A DNA stretch of 64,000 nt, taken from contig NZ_CP109000.1 in assembly GCF_036226605.1 (NCBI RefSeq), forward strand, positions 7,312,501 to 7,376,500, given 5' to 3'. The position numbers and the translations under genes were made by a program. Below the pieces are notes generated by a model that did no database searches, was not told the DNA's origin, and saw only the letters and a program-made list of their open reading frames with translations. This document shows positions 32,291-42,739 of this stretch, piece by piece; position 1 is the first letter of the stretch; each line of letters begins with the position of its first letter. This DNA comes from Streptomyces sp. NBC_00704. Its GTDB lineage: Bacteria > Actinomycetota > Actinomycetes > Streptomycetales > Streptomycetaceae.

Positions 32291-35200
32291 TCAGTGGTGG
32301 CCCGGCCCGACCTTGATCACGCCGGCGATCCGGGTCATGACGCCCGTGTCGTGGACGACCTTCCCGTCGGACGTCTTCCAGATCCTGATGTGGAAGGTGT
32401 CCGGGTTGTCGGTGGCGGTGACGCGGAAGCCGTATCCGCTCTTGCCGTTGACGGTGCCGGAGCCCTGGAGGAGCGCCTGCTTGCCGGACACGACCAGCCA
32501 GTCGAGATGACCGGACCGGAACGTCAGCTTCGCCTGCTTCAGGCTGAAGGTGACCACGCCCGCCGGGGCGGTGGCCCCGGGCAGGTACCCGGCCGAGACG
32601 GAGAAGAACGGCTTGCCGCGGGACGCCGACAGGCCCGAGCCCACCACCGGCCCGGCGGCCCGGTCGTACACGACGACCTCGGGCAGCGTCAGCGCGGCCG
32701 TGCCGCCGTCGTCGTCCTTGACGGTGATCACCGGACGGAAGAGGCCCGCCCTGGAGTAGACGTGCTCGGCCCGGCAGCCGGACCCCGTGACGACCCCCTT
32801 GGCCGGCTTGCCGCCGTCCTTGAAGTCGACCACGCAGGTGTGCGTGTCACGGGCGCCCGCGTCGGAGAACCTGACGGTGACGACCGCCGGCCGTCCGGCC
32901 GACACCGGCGACTTGGGGCCGGTGGCCGAGGTGATCGAGGGCGCCGCGTTGGCCACCGTGACGACGGCCGTGTCGGTGCTGCGGCCACCGGTCAGGGTGA
33001 GGGTGAACGTGCCGTCGTCGGTGCAGGTGACCGTCGTGCGGGCGGCCGTCGGGGCGGCGACCGTGCAGGGCGCGCCCTTCTCGACCGTCCACTTCGGGCT
33101 GCCCGTCCCGGAGAGCGTGCCGTTCAGGGCGATCCGGTCGCCCTCCGCGCCCTTGACGTCCGGGCCGGCGTGCACGACGGCGACCGGGTCGACGCTCGTG
33201 AGCGTGGGCACGACCTTCCTGATGAGCCCGTCGGCGTCGAACTCCAGCTTGTCGACGGTGGTCTCACGGTGGGTGCCGTCACCGCCGGGGATCGCGAAGC
33301 GGTGGTAGGCGATGTACCAGTCGTCCGTGCCCGGGACCTGGACCACCGAGTGGTGGCCGGTGCCCTTGATGCCCAGGGACAGGTCCTTCTCCAGGATGAC
33401 GCCCCGCTTGGTCCACGGGCCGCTGGGGGAGGGACCGGTGGCGTAGGCAACCTGGTAGTTCTCGTCCCGGGTGTCGTTCTCCGACCACATGAAGTAGTAG
33501 ACGCCCCTGCGCTTGACGACGAACGCGCCCTCGTTGTAGCCGCTCGGGGTGATGTCCTGGACCTTCGCGGTGTCGATCGACGTCATGTCGGCGTTCAGCG
33601 GGACGACGTACCCGTGGCCGTTGCCGAAGTAGAGGTACGACTGGCCGTCGTCGTCGGTGAAGGCCGCCGGGTCGATCATCTGACCGGGGAACTGGCCCGC
33701 CTTCAGCAGGGGCTTGCCGAGGGCGTCCTTGAAGGGACCGGTGGGGGAGTCGGAGACGGCGACGCCGATGTTGGCGTCGGCGCAGAAGTAGAAGTAGTAC
33801 TTGCCGTTCTTCTCGGCGATGGTCGGCGCCCAGGCCCTGCTGTCCGCCCAGCTCACGTCCGGCCCCAGGTCGAGGATGACGCCGTGGTCGGTCCAGTGCA
33901 ACAGGTCGGTGGAGGACCAGGCCTTGAACTGCGTGCCGCTCCAGCCGTCGAAGCCGTCGGTGGTCGGGTACATGTAGAAGGTGTCGCCGAAGCGGACGAT
34001 GTTCGGGTCGGCGTTCAGGCCCGGCAGGACCGGGCTCTTCATGATGAGCGCGGACACCGTCCAGGTGCGCTTCGCGCCGTCGGAGCCGGTCACCTCGTAG
34101 GTCTGCGGCTTGCTGAAGTCGCGCAGGGCGCCGGAGGCCGGGGTGATGCCCGCGCCGTGGGCCAGGGTGAACTGCGGGGCCAGGGCGGTGACGTCGCTGC
34201 CCTGGGTCAGCGGCAGGACGATCGTGCTGTTCTTGTCGTCGATCAGCGCGTCCACCTTGAGCGCCGGGTGGGTCGCCGCGGCGATGCCGGTGGTGTTGCC
34301 GGCGAGTTCCAGGACCTCGGCGGGCGTCAGGGCCCGGTTGTAGATCCGGAAGTCGTCGACCTCGCCCGCGAAGTACGGGTCCGGCGAGTACAGGGACTTG
34401 CCGATGTAGCCCGAGGCGTCCTTCGCCGCGTCGTACAGCTCGGACGGCTTGACGGCGACGCCGTTCACGCGGGCGGCTTCGGCGCCGTCCACGTAGAGGA
34501 CCGCCGTCTGGGTCGCGCCGTCGAGGGTGACGGTGAGGTGCTTCCACTCGCCCGGGGTGAGCTGCGCGCCGCCGATCATCTGCTTCTCACCGGACCAGGT
34601 GGCCTTGGTGATCGCGGAGAACAGCTTGCCGCTGCCGTTGGAGGGGGTGGCGAAGAGGTACCTGTCGCTGTCGGGGCCGAGCCCGAACAGCCACTGGAAG
34701 TTGTCGCCGCCCTTCCACTTGACGTACGTGGAGACGGTGACGCTGCCGACGTCCTTGAGCACTCCGTTCGGAATCTTCACGTACGGCGAGTCGGAGGTGC
34801 TGGAGCCGCCGGACATCTTGAACGAGCCGCCGTCGACGCCGGTCCCGAAGGCGGGCGTGCGGACGTAGGTGCCGTGGTAGCCGTGGCCGCTGGAGTCACG
34901 GACGATGCTGCCGCCGCTCTCGTCGAAGCCGTAGTGCAGGAGCAGGTCGGCGGGCACGTCCGGGCCCTCGGCGGAGACCGTCACGTCGGCGTGGACGTCG
35001 ATCGCCGCGTCGCCCGGCAGGTCGCCCTTCACCGTGAAGGAGCCGGCCTGCGCGTACCGCGACGGGTCGACCTTCTCCCAGGTGACGGTGACGGGCCGCT
35101 TCGCGCCGTCGGCGTAGGTGGCGATGACGGTGGCCGGCAGCACCGGCGCCTCGCCGATCCGCGTCTTCACCGGCACGTCCTCGACGGCGGTGACGATCTG

Positions 35201-37468
35201 GTCCGGCTGGTAGGCGCGCAGCAGTCGGTCGTACTCTGCCTGCGTCACCGGCAGGACGGTCCCGTGGCGCGGCTTCGACGGCAGGTCGTAGCCGGTGGAC
35301 GGAGTCCAGTTGCCCGAGGCGAGGTCCGTCGTCTCGAACGGGATGTAGCCGCGGCCGCCGAACTCGTCGAGGAAGGCGTACCACTTCTCCTCGCTGTTGG
35401 ACTTGAACACCAGCGGCCCCTCGGCCGCGTTCATCGCGCCCTTGCCGATGCCCTCGGCGACCGCGGTCCAGGACGGGTTGAGCAGCGAGTCGCTCTTCTC
35501 CTCGAAGACGAACTTGCTGTTGGGGGTGGAGGAGCTGTTGTTGCGCTCGTCCTTCGACAGGCGGAAGTAGGTGCCGTCGTGCTGGATGACGGTGGAGTCG
35601 ATGACCGAGTAGCCGCGGTCGATCCAGACCTTGGGCTCGCTGAAGGTGTAGAAGTCGCGGGTGGTGGCGTACATCATCCGGTTGTAGGTGTCACCGGAGT
35701 GCGCGGGGTTGTCGTACAGCTTCGACGCCCAGAACACCACGTACTGGCCGAGCTTGGAGTCGTAGAACGCCTCCGGCGCCCAGGTGTTGCCGGCGCTGTC
35801 CGGGGAGACCTTCACCAGGCGCTGGTCCGTCCAGTGCACGAGGTCGGTGGACTCCCACACCATGATGGACTTGCTGCCGGAGCGCTGCGAGCGGTCCCAG
35901 TCGCCGTTGCCGTAGATCCTGAGGTCCGTGGCGATCTGGTAGAACTTGTCGCCCTCGGGGGAGCGGATGATGAACGGGTCGCGCAGGCCCTTCTCGCCGA
36001 GCGTGGAGGTCAGGACGGGCTTGCCGTCGTTCAGCTCACGCCACTTCAGCGGGTCGTCGCCCTTGCTGAGGGCCGCGTAGAGCTGCTCGCCGTCCGCGGT
36101 GCCCTCGCCGGTGAAGTAGCTGAACATGTAGCCCTTGAGGGCTTCCTTCACGGGGAGTTCGGGGACCTTCGCGGTGAACGTGCGGGTGGTCCGCGCCTCG
36201 CCCTTGGCGACCGTCGCGGTCAGGGCGGCCGTGGCGGCGCCGGCCCCGTGCGCGGGGCGGTGCACCACGCCGTCGGCGGACACGACGTCCTGCGCGGCGG
36301 AGGACCAGGTCACGGTGGTCCCGTACGCGCCCGTCGCGGGAAGGGTGAGGTTGCCGCGCGCGTCGTCCAGGTTGTGGACGGTGAGGGCCTCGGCGGCCTG
36401 CTCGGTGGCGCCCTTGTCGTCGAGGGCCGGCAGGACCGTGACGTCGAAGGCCCGGGTGGCGGAGACGGAGCCCTTCTTCAGGGTCGCGGTGAGGGTGGCG
36501 TGACCGTCGGGCTCACCCGCGGCCGGGCGGGTCACCTTGCCCGCGTCGGACACCACGCCGGGGTGGTCGCTGGACCAGGTGATGAGGGAGCCGCCGGCCG
36601 GGCCGGTCGTCGGCAGGGTCAGGTCGGCGGTGACGGCGCTCGTGTCGCCGAGGGTCAGCGCGGCCTTGTCGTCCGCGACGCCCTGGGTGGCGACCGGCAG
36701 GGAGAGCTGCTCGACCTCGCCGGCGTCCAGGGCGCGGTTGTACACGCGGAAGTCGCGCATGCTGCCCTTGAACAGGCGGTCGCCCGAGTAGACGGACTTG
36801 CCGACGGCGTTGGCCGTGGTCGTGCCCGAGCCGATCGCGCCGGGGGTGATGGTCACCGACGTGTTGCGGGCGACCTCGACGCCGTCCTCGTACAGCACGC
36901 CCGTGGTGCCGGCCTGGGTGTACGTGAGGTGCTTCCACACGCCGCGCGCCAGGTTGTGGGAGTCGGCGGGCTTGATGTTCTGCTCGGTCGACCAGTTGCC
37001 GGTCGCGATCGAGGCGCGAAGGGAATTGCCCGTGGCGAACAGGTAGCCGTTGCCGTTGCCGCCGCTGGTGTTGCCGAACCCGTAGAGGAAGTACGGCGTG
37101 GCCTGCGCGGTGTCCATCTTCACGTCCATCGCGACGCTGATGGACGTCATGCCCTTCATCACGTCGTTCGGCATCTTGACGTAGGTGTCGGAGCCGTTGA
37201 AGGAGAGGCCCTGGCCGGACGAGGAGAAGTCGGCGGTCCCGTTGACCGTGCCGTTCAGTCCGTGGCCCGAGGCGTCGGGGACCGTCGTGCCCGAGGCGCC
37301 GTCGAACTTGTACCAGAGGGCCAGACCCTCGGTCACGTCGGCGGCCTCCGTGGCCCCCGCGGGAACCGCCGTGCCGGCCAGGCCCACGAGCAGGGCCACG
37401 GCGGTAAGTGCGGCGAGCTGTCCCGTCCCGTGTCGCGTCCGGCCGCGGAGTCGATGTCTGTGCGCCAT
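32291..37468 (-). CDS. Giant secreted enzyme with two GH43 modules and two LamG domains
   Basis: This 1,725-residue protein has a Sec signal peptide (about 1-42, hydrophobic core LAALTAVALLVGLAGTA). Apparent order: LamG (about 47-257), two atrophied Ig-like repeats (about 262-440), GH43 no. 1 (about 450-780), Ig-like (about 785-860), LamG (about 865-1085), Ig-like linker, GH43 no. 2 (about 1165-1475), PKD/Ig-like region (about 1485-1610) and a beta-rich C-terminus. Catalytic carboxylates are visible in both GH43 modules. The first has LRDPFIIRSPEG, VIDSTVIQHDG and AAEGPLVFK; the second has NADPNIVRFGD, MIDPAAFTDDDG and NEGAFVVKRRG. The family removes arabinose, xylose or galactose units from plant polysaccharides. 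Two modules suggest attack on a branched arabinan or arabinogalactan. Single gene, own terminator. Confidence 0.9.
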   Translation of the reverse strand: MAHRHRLRGRTRHGTGQLAALTAVALLVGLAGTAVPAGATEAADVTEGLALWYKFDGASGTTVPDASGHGLNGTVNGTADFSSSGQGLSFNGSDTYVKMPNDVMKGMTSISVAMDVKMDTAQATPYFLYGFGNTSGGNGNGYLFATGNSLRASIATGNWSTEQNIKPADSHNLARGVWKHLTYTQAGTTGVLYEDGVEVARNTSVTITPGAIGSGTTTANAVGKSVYSGDRLFKGSMRDFRVYNRALDAGEVEQLSLPVATQGVADDKAALTLGDTSAVTADLTLPTTGPAGGSLITWSSDHPGVVSDAGKVTRPAAGEPDGHATLTATLKKGSVSATRAFDVTVLPALDDKGATEQAAEALTVHNLDDARGNLTLPATGAYGTTVTWSSAAQDVVSADGVVHRPAHGAGAATAALTATVAKGEARTTRTFTAKVPELPVKEALKGYMFSYFTGEGTADGEQLYAALSKGDDPLKWRELNDGKPVLTSTLGEKGLRDPFIIRSPEGDKFYQIATDLRIYGNGDWDRSQRSGSKSIMVWESTDLVHWTDQRLVKVSPDSAGNTWAPEAFYDSKLGQYVVFWASKLYDNPAHSGDTYNRMMYATTRDFYTFSEPKVWIDRGYSVIDSTVIQHDGTYFRLSKDERNNSSSTPNSKFVFEEKSDSLLNPSWTAVAEGIGKGAMNAAEGPLVFKSNSEEKWYAFLDEFGGRGYIPFETTDLASGNWTPSTGYDLPSKPRHGTVLPVTQAEYDRLLRAYQPDQIVTAVEDVPVKTRIGEAPVLPATVIATYADGAKRPVTVTWEKVDPSRYAQAGSFTVKGDLPGDAAIDVHADVTVSAEGPDVPADLLLHYGFDESGGSIVRDSSGHGYHGTYVRTPAFGTGVDGGSFKMSGGSSTSDSPYVKIPNGVLKDVGSVTVSTYVKWKGGDNFQWLFGLGPDSDRYLFATPSNGSGKLFSAITKATWSGEKQMIGGAQLTPGEWKHLTVTLDGATQTAVLYVDGAEAARVNGVAVKPSELYDAAKDASGYIGKSLYSPDPYFAGEVDDFRIYNRALTPAEVLELAGNTTGIAAATHPALKVDALIDDKNSTIVLPLTQGSDVTALAPQFTLAHGAGITPASGALRDFSKPQTYEVTGSDGAKRTWTVSALIMKSPVLPGLNADPNIVRFGDTFYMYPTTDGFDGWSGTQFKAWSSTDLLHWTDHGVILDLGPDVSWADSRAWAPTIAEKNGKYYFYFCADANIGVAVSDSPTGPFKDALGKPLLKAGQFPGQMIDPAAFTDDDGQSYLYFGNGHGYVVPLNADMTSIDTAKVQDITPSGYNEGAFVVKRRGVYYFMWSENDTRDENYQVAYATGPSPSGPWTKRGVILEKDLSLGIKGTGHHSVVQVPGTDDWYIAYHRFAIPGGDGTHRETTVDKLEFDADGLIRKVVPTLTSVDPVAVVHAGPDVKGAEGDRIALNGTLSGTGSPKWTVEKGAPCTVAAPTAARTTVTCTDDGTFTLTLTGGRSTDTAVVTVANAAPSITSATGPKSPVSAGRPAVVTVRFSDAGARDTHTCVVDFKDGGKPAKGVVTGSGCRAEHVYSRAGLFRPVITVKDDDGGTAALTLPEVVVYDRAAGPVVGSGLSASRGKPFFSVSAGYLPGATAPAGVVTFSLKQAKLTFRSGHLDWLVVSGKQALLQGSGTVNGKSGYGFRVTATDNPDTFHIRIWKTSDGKVVHDTGVMTRIAGVIKVGPGHH

Positions 37469-37747
37469 GGGGGGACCGCCGTTTCAGCCGTGTGACGTGA
37501 TGTTGCAGGAGTGTCAAACGGTGTACATGCCCGCGTCAATACTTTTCGAACGACGTCCGACAGGCCGAACATTGAGGATCCGTTCGGCCCGTACCGGCGC
37601 CGGCCGAAGGAAGGACGCGGGCCCGCCCCGACCGGCCGGTACGGTCCGATCGAGGGGAACATGGCGTGAGTGGCCCGACTCACATGGCCAACACGGTCAC
37701 CCACCGCCACGATGGGTCCCGTCACCGGCAGGCTGAAGGGGTCCACG

Positions 37748-40700
37748 ATGTTCCGCAAGGTGCTGGTCGCCAACCGTGGTGAGATCGCGATCCGTGCGTT
37801 TCGCGCCGGCTATGAGCTGGGCGCGCGCACGGTCGCCGTCTTCCCCCACGAGGACCGCAATTCGCTGCACCGGCTCAAAGCCGACGAGGCGTACGAGATC
37901 GGAGAGCCGGGCCATCCCGTCCGGGCGTACCTCTCCGTCGAGGAGATCGTGGCCGCCGCCCGGCGGGCGGGCGCGGACGCCGTCTACCCGGGCTACGGGT
38001 TCCTCTCGGAGAACCCCGAACTCGCCCGGGCGTGCGAGGAGGCGGGCATCACCTTCGTGGGCCCCGACGCCCGCACGCTCGAACTGACCGGCAACAAGGC
38101 CAGCGCGGTGGCCGCGGCCCGCGCGGCCGGCGTGCCCGTCCTCGGCTCCTCCGCGCCCTCCAACGACGTCGACGAACTCGTCCGGGCCGCCGAGGACATC
38201 GGCTTCCCCGTGTTCGTGAAGGCGGTCGCGGGCGGCGGCGGACGCGGCATGCGCCGGGTCGCGGACCCGGCCCAGCTGCGCGAGTCCATCGAGGCGGCCT
38301 CCCGCGAGGCGGCCTCCGCGTTCGGCGACCCCACCGTCTTCCTCGAGAAGGCCGTCGTCGACCCCCGCCACATCGAGGTGCAGATCCTCGCCGACGGCGA
38401 GGGCGACGTCATCCACCTCTTCGAGCGCGACTGCTCCCTCCAGCGCCGCCATCAGAAGGTCATCGAGATGGCCCCCGCGCCCGACCTCGACCCGGAGCTG
38501 CGCGACCGCATCTGCGCCGACGCGGTGCGCTTCGCCCGCCAGATCGGCTACCGCAACGCCGGCACCGTCGAGTTCCTCCTCGACCCCGCCGGCAACCACG
38601 TCTTCATCGAGATGAACCCCCGCATCCAGGTCGAGCACACGGTGACCGAGGAGGTCACCGACGTCGACCTCGTCCAGGCCCAGCTGCGCATCGCCGCCGG
38701 CGAGACGCTCGCCGACCTCGGCCTGTCGCAGGAGACGGTCACCCTGCACGGCGCGGCCCTTCAGTGCCGTATCACCACCGAGGACCCCGCCAACGGGTTC
38801 CGCCCCGACACCGGCCGCATCAGCGCCTACCGCTCCCCGGGCGGCTCCGGCATCCGCCTCGACGGCGGCACCACCCACGCCGGCACGGAGATCAGCGCCC
38901 ACTTCGACTCCATGCTCGTCAAACTCACCTGCCGGGGCCGCGACTTCCCCACCGCCATCGGCCGGGCCCGGCGCGCCGTCGCCGAGTTCCGCATCCGCGG
39001 CGTGGCCACCAACATCCCCTTCCTCCAGGCCGTCCTCGACGACGCCGACTTCCAGGCCGGACGCGTCACCACGTCGTTCATCGAACAGCGGCCCCACCTG
39101 CTGACCGCCCGCTCCTCGGCCGACCGCGGCACCAAGCTGCTCACCTACCTCGCCGACGTCACGGTCAACAAGCCCCACGGCGAGCGGCCCGAGCTGATCG
39201 ACCCGGCCGCCAAGCTGCCCGCGACGCCCGCGGGCGAGCCGCCCGCCGGCTCCCGCCAGCGCCTGGTCCACCTCGGCCCCGAGGGCTTCGCCCGCTGGCT
39301 GCGCGAGTCGCCCACCATCGGCGTCACCGACACCACCTTCCGCGACGCCCACCAGTCCCTGCTCGCCACCCGCGTGCGCACCAAGGACCTGCTCGCCTCC
39401 GCCCCCCTGGTCGCCCACACCCTGCCCCAGCTGCTGTCCCTGGAATGCTGGGGCGGCGCCACCTACGACGTCGCCCTGCGCTTCCTCGCCGAGGACCCCT
39501 GGGAGCGGCTCGCCGCCCTGCGCGAGGCCGTCCCCAACATCTGCCTCCAGATGCTGCTGCGCGGCCGCAACACCGTCGGCTACACGCCCTACCCGACCGA
39601 GGTGACCGACGCCTTCGTCCACGAGGCCGCCGCCACCGGCATCGACGTCTTCCGCATCTTCGACGCGCTCAACGACGTCGGCCAGATGCGGCCCGCCATC
39701 GACGCCGTCCGGGAGACGGGCACGGCGGTCGCCGAGGTCGCCCTGTGCTACACCTCCGACCTGTCCGACCCGAACGAGCGCCTGTACACCCTCGACTACT
39801 ACCTGCGGCTCGCCGAGCAGATCGTCGAGGCCGGCGCGCACGTCCTGGCCGTCAAGGACATGGCGGGCCTGCTGCGCGCCCCGGCCGCCGCGAAGCTCGT
39901 CTCGGCGCTGCGCCGCGAGTTCGACCTGCCGGTGCACCTGCACACCCACGACACCGCGGGCGGCCAGCTCGCCACCTACCTCGCCGCGATCCAGGCGGGC
40001 GCGGACGCCGTCGACGGCGCCGTGGCCTCCATGGCGGGCACGACCTCACAGCCCTCCCTGTCGGCGCTCGTCGCCGCGACCGACCACTCCGAGCGGCCCA
40101 CCGGCCTCGACCTCCAGGCCGTCGGCGACCTGGAACCGTACTGGGAGGGCGTGCGCCGCATCTACGCGCCCTTCGAGGCGGGCCTCGCCTCCCCGACCGG
40201 GCGCGTCTACCACCACGAGATCCCCGGCGGGCAGCTCTCCAACCTGCGCACCCAGGCCGTCGCGCTCGGCCTCGGCGACCGCTTCGAGGACATCGAGGCC
40301 ATGTACGCCGCCGCCGACCGCATCCTCGGCCACCTGGTCAAGGTCACCCCGTCCTCCAAGGTCGTCGGCGACCTCGCCCTGCACCTGGTCGGCGCCGGAG
40401 TCGACCCGCACGACTTCGAGGCGGCGCCCGACCGCTACGACATCCCCGACTCCGTCATCGGCTTCCTGCGCGGCGAACTCGGCACCCCGCCCGGCGGCTG
40501 GCCCGAGCCCTTCCGCAGCAAGGCGCTCCAGGGCCGCGCGGACGCCAAGCCCGTCCAGGAGCTGAGCGCCGAGGACCGCGAGGGCCTCGAGAAGACCCCC
40601 CGCGCCACCCTCAACCGGCTGCTCTTCCCCGGCCCGACGCGCGACTTCGACAACCACCGCCAGGCCTACGGCGACACCAGCGTCCTCGACAGCAAGGACT

Positions 40701-41122
40701 TCTTCTACGGTCTGCGCCCGGGCAAGGAGTACGCCGTCGACCTGGAGCCCGGCGTGCGGCTCCTGATCGAGCTCCAGGCCGTCGGCGAGGCCGACGAACG
40801 GGGCATGCGCACCGTGATGTCGTCCCTCAACGGCCAGTTGCGGCCCATCCAGGTCCGCGACAAGGCGGCCGCCTCCGACGTGCCGGTCACCGAGAAGGCC
40901 GACCGGGGCAACGCCGGGCACGTCGCCGCACCGTTCGCCGGCGTGGTCACCCTGGCGGTCGCCGAGGGCGACGAGGTGGAGGTCGGCGCGACGATCGCCA
41001 CCATCGAGGCGATGAAGATGGAGGCCACGATCACCGCGCCGAAGGCCGGCCGCGTCGGCCGGCTCGCCATCAACCGCATCCAGCAGGTGGAGGGCGGCGA
41101 CCTGCTCGTCGTCGTGGACTGA
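37748..41122 (+). CDS. pyc: Pyruvate carboxylase
   Basis: This 1,124-residue biotin enzyme makes oxaloacetate from pyruvate, bicarbonate and ATP to refill the TCA cycle. Residues 1-450 are biotin carboxylase (MFRKVLVANRGEIAIRAFRA, ATP-binding KAVAGGGGRGMR, FIEMNPRIQVEHTVTEEVT). About 530-810 is the carboxyltransferase barrel (GVTDTTFRDAHQSLLATRVR, LECWGGATYDVALRFL, CLQMLLRGRN, VHLHTHDTAG). About 1050-1124 is the biotin carrier with Lys1090 in EAMKMEA. Full length, no gaps. GAAGGGG precedes the ATG. Single transcription unit in the cytoplasm; the gene is next to, but unrelated to, the GH43 gene. Confidence 0.98.
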   Translation: MFRKVLVANRGEIAIRAFRAGYELGARTVAVFPHEDRNSLHRLKADEAYEIGEPGHPVRAYLSVEEIVAAARRAGADAVYPGYGFLSENPELARACEEAGITFVGPDARTLELTGNKASAVAAARAAGVPVLGSSAPSNDVDELVRAAEDIGFPVFVKAVAGGGGRGMRRVADPAQLRESIEAASREAASAFGDPTVFLEKAVVDPRHIEVQILADGEGDVIHLFERDCSLQRRHQKVIEMAPAPDLDPELRDRICADAVRFARQIGYRNAGTVEFLLDPAGNHVFIEMNPRIQVEHTVTEEVTDVDLVQAQLRIAAGETLADLGLSQETVTLHGAALQCRITTEDPANGFRPDTGRISAYRSPGGSGIRLDGGTTHAGTEISAHFDSMLVKLTCRGRDFPTAIGRARRAVAEFRIRGVATNIPFLQAVLDDADFQAGRVTTSFIEQRPHLLTARSSADRGTKLLTYLADVTVNKPHGERPELIDPAAKLPATPAGEPPAGSRQRLVHLGPEGFARWLRESPTIGVTDTTFRDAHQSLLATRVRTKDLLASAPLVAHTLPQLLSLECWGGATYDVALRFLAEDPWERLAALREAVPNICLQMLLRGRNTVGYTPYPTEVTDAFVHEAAATGIDVFRIFDALNDVGQMRPAIDAVRETGTAVAEVALCYTSDLSDPNERLYTLDYYLRLAEQIVEAGAHVLAVKDMAGLLRAPAAAKLVSALRREFDLPVHLHTHDTAGGQLATYLAAIQAGADAVDGAVASMAGTTSQPSLSALVAATDHSERPTGLDLQAVGDLEPYWEGVRRIYAPFEAGLASPTGRVYHHEIPGGQLSNLRTQAVALGLGDRFEDIEAMYAAADRILGHLVKVTPSSKVVGDLALHLVGAGVDPHDFEAAPDRYDIPDSVIGFLRGELGTPPGGWPEPFRSKALQGRADAKPVQELSAEDREGLEKTPRATLNRLLFPGPTRDFDNHRQAYGDTSVLDSKDFFYGLRPGKEYAVDLEPGVRLLIELQAVGEADERGMRTVMSSLNGQLRPIQVRDKAAASDVPVTEKADRGNAGHVAAPFAGVVTLAVAEGDEVEVGATIATIEAMKMEATITAPKAGRVGRLAINRIQQVEGGDLLVVVD

Positions 41123-41462
41123 ACCGAGCGCCGTCGGCGACCGACCGCCGGCGGCACCGCCCCCTGCCCTGCCGCGGGACTGAACGGACCTGCGCGGGAC
41201 GGTTGCTGCTCGTGAGCGGCCGTCTCCCGGCCTTCCGGCCGGGCGGGCGGGGCCGGTCCGCGGAGGGCGCCGGTCGTCGGCATGTGCCGTCTCCGCGCCT
41301 TCCGTCGCCCCGAACGGGACGCGCCGCGACGGCCGTTGCCCGCAGGGGCAGCAGGTCTGCCCCTGCGGCCGGTGACGGACGGCGGGACCGCGGCTACCGT
41401 CCGTTCGTGAACAACCGCACTTTCCCGCAGCGGCCGGTGACACGTCGTCAGGGGCGTGCCGC
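41123..41462. other. Intergenic region with two hairpins
   Basis: There is no gene in these 340 bases. CCCGGCC/GGCCGGG (41226-41243, 4-base loop) is about 100 bases after the pyc stop and may terminate pyc. CGCAGGGGCAG (41341-41351) pairs with 41357-41367 around a 5-base loop, between the terminator and the M23 gene, and could be a second terminator or a 5-prime leader structure. Confidence 0.55.
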
Positions 41463-42581
41463 ATGAGCGACGACCAGGCAGTCGAGGCGCCCCCGGAGCA
41501 GGTGGCGGGCGCTTCCCGACCGGCCGGCCGCACGGTCGCGCCCGCACCCCGCCGACGCGGGCCCGGCCTCTTCACCGTCGTGGTGCTGCCCGCGCTGCTC
41601 ACCCTCTCCGCCGTGGCCGGCTTCCTCGCGCTGACCGGCGGACTCCCCGGCGACGAGGACACCGGGGTGACCTCCCAGGACGACGCGGCCGGCGGCGTCA
41701 ACGCGACCTACGGCCCCTGGCTGCGCACATCCGCCGGAGCCTGCCCGGTCGTCACCCCGTCCCTCCTCGCCGCCCAGATCGACCAGCTCACCGGCTTCAG
41801 CGACGAGACCGCCGCCTCCGGCGAACAGGGGATCGCCGCCTTCACCGCCGCCGCCTGGCGCACCTGGGGCAGGGACGACGACGGCAACGGGCGCTCCTCG
41901 CCGCACGACCCCGCCGACGCGATCATGGCGCTCGGCCGCCAGGACTGCTCCCTGGCCCGCAGGTTGACCGAACTCAGGACCGACGGCAAGGTCAACGGCG
42001 ACCTCGCCGACCTCACTCTGGCCGCCTACGCGGTCGGCGCGGACGCCGTGGCCGACGCGGGCAAGGTCCCGGCCGCCGCCAGGACCTACCTCGACGAGGT
42101 GACGTCACGGCTCGCGGTCTACGCGGACTTCGACCGGGAGGACCCGAGCGGCGGCGCCCCCGCCCCGGCGAACACGATCCTCGCGGCCCCCACCACCACC
42201 CTCACGGTCACCTCGCCCTACGGCTCCCGCACCCACCCGCTCACCGGCGTCACCAAGCTCCACACCGGCGTGGACTTCGGCGCGCCCCGGGGCGCCCGGG
42301 CGTCCGCCGCCCGCGACGGCCGGGTGGTGTTCGCGGCCATGACCAAGGCGTACGGCAACCGCGTCGTCGTCGACCACGGACTCATCGACGGCAAACGCCT
42401 GGAGACGACGTACAGCCACCTCTCCCTACTCCAGGTCACGGCCGGGCAGACGGTGCGCACCGGCGACCCGGTCGGGCAGGTCGGCTCCACCGGCCTGTCA
42501 ACCGGCCCGCATCTGCACTTCGAGGTGATCTACGACGGCTACTACACCGACCCGCTGCCCTGGCTGACGCCGACCGCCTGA
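41463..42581 (+). CDS. Membrane-anchored M23 peptidase (LytM type)
   Basis: This 372-residue protein has a signal anchor at about 36-59 (GLFTVVVLPALLTLSAVAGF). Residues about 85-225 form a helical domain like Streptomyces lytic-transglycosylase-related modules (GIAAFTAAAWRTWGRDDDGN, SPHDPADAIMALG). The C-terminal LytM/M23 metallopeptidase domain (about 240-372) has zinc ligands His267 and Asp271 in LHTGVDFG, and His319, His350 and His352 (YSHLS, GPHLHFEV). It should cut peptidoglycan crosslinks outside the membrane. All active-site residues are present. The ATG has only a weak ribosome site. Confidence 0.88.
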   Translation: MSDDQAVEAPPEQVAGASRPAGRTVAPAPRRRGPGLFTVVVLPALLTLSAVAGFLALTGGLPGDEDTGVTSQDDAAGGVNATYGPWLRTSAGACPVVTPSLLAAQIDQLTGFSDETAASGEQGIAAFTAAAWRTWGRDDDGNGRSSPHDPADAIMALGRQDCSLARRLTELRTDGKVNGDLADLTLAAYAVGADAVADAGKVPAAARTYLDEVTSRLAVYADFDREDPSGGAPAPANTILAAPTTTLTVTSPYGSRTHPLTGVTKLHTGVDFGAPRGARASAARDGRVVFAAMTKAYGNRVVVDHGLIDGKRLETTYSHLSLLQVTAGQTVRTGDPVGQVGSTGLSTGPHLHFEVIYDGYYTDPLPWLTPTA

Positions 42582-42739
42582 CGACCGCGGGACGCGGGAG
42601 CCGCGGTGGCGCGCGGTGCGGCGATGAGCCCTGTATGCGCCCCCGTGCCACTGGGCAGAATCCGTTCTGCCACTGATCACGCGGAGCGGACCCGGACGAG
42701 GTCCGCCCCCGAACTCCCAGGGAAGGCAGGTCGGTCGTC

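Noticed and set aside
32249..37495. A 1,748-codon open frame on the plus strand opposite the GH43 gene
   Set aside because: It mirrors the GH43 coding frame, has Val/Gly/Arg/His-rich content with no domains, and arises because high-GC codons leave the opposite strand open.
38032..41466. A long plus-strand frame overlapping pyc
   Set aside because: It is a +1-shifted shadow of pyruvate carboxylase; the real frame matches the enzyme from end to end.
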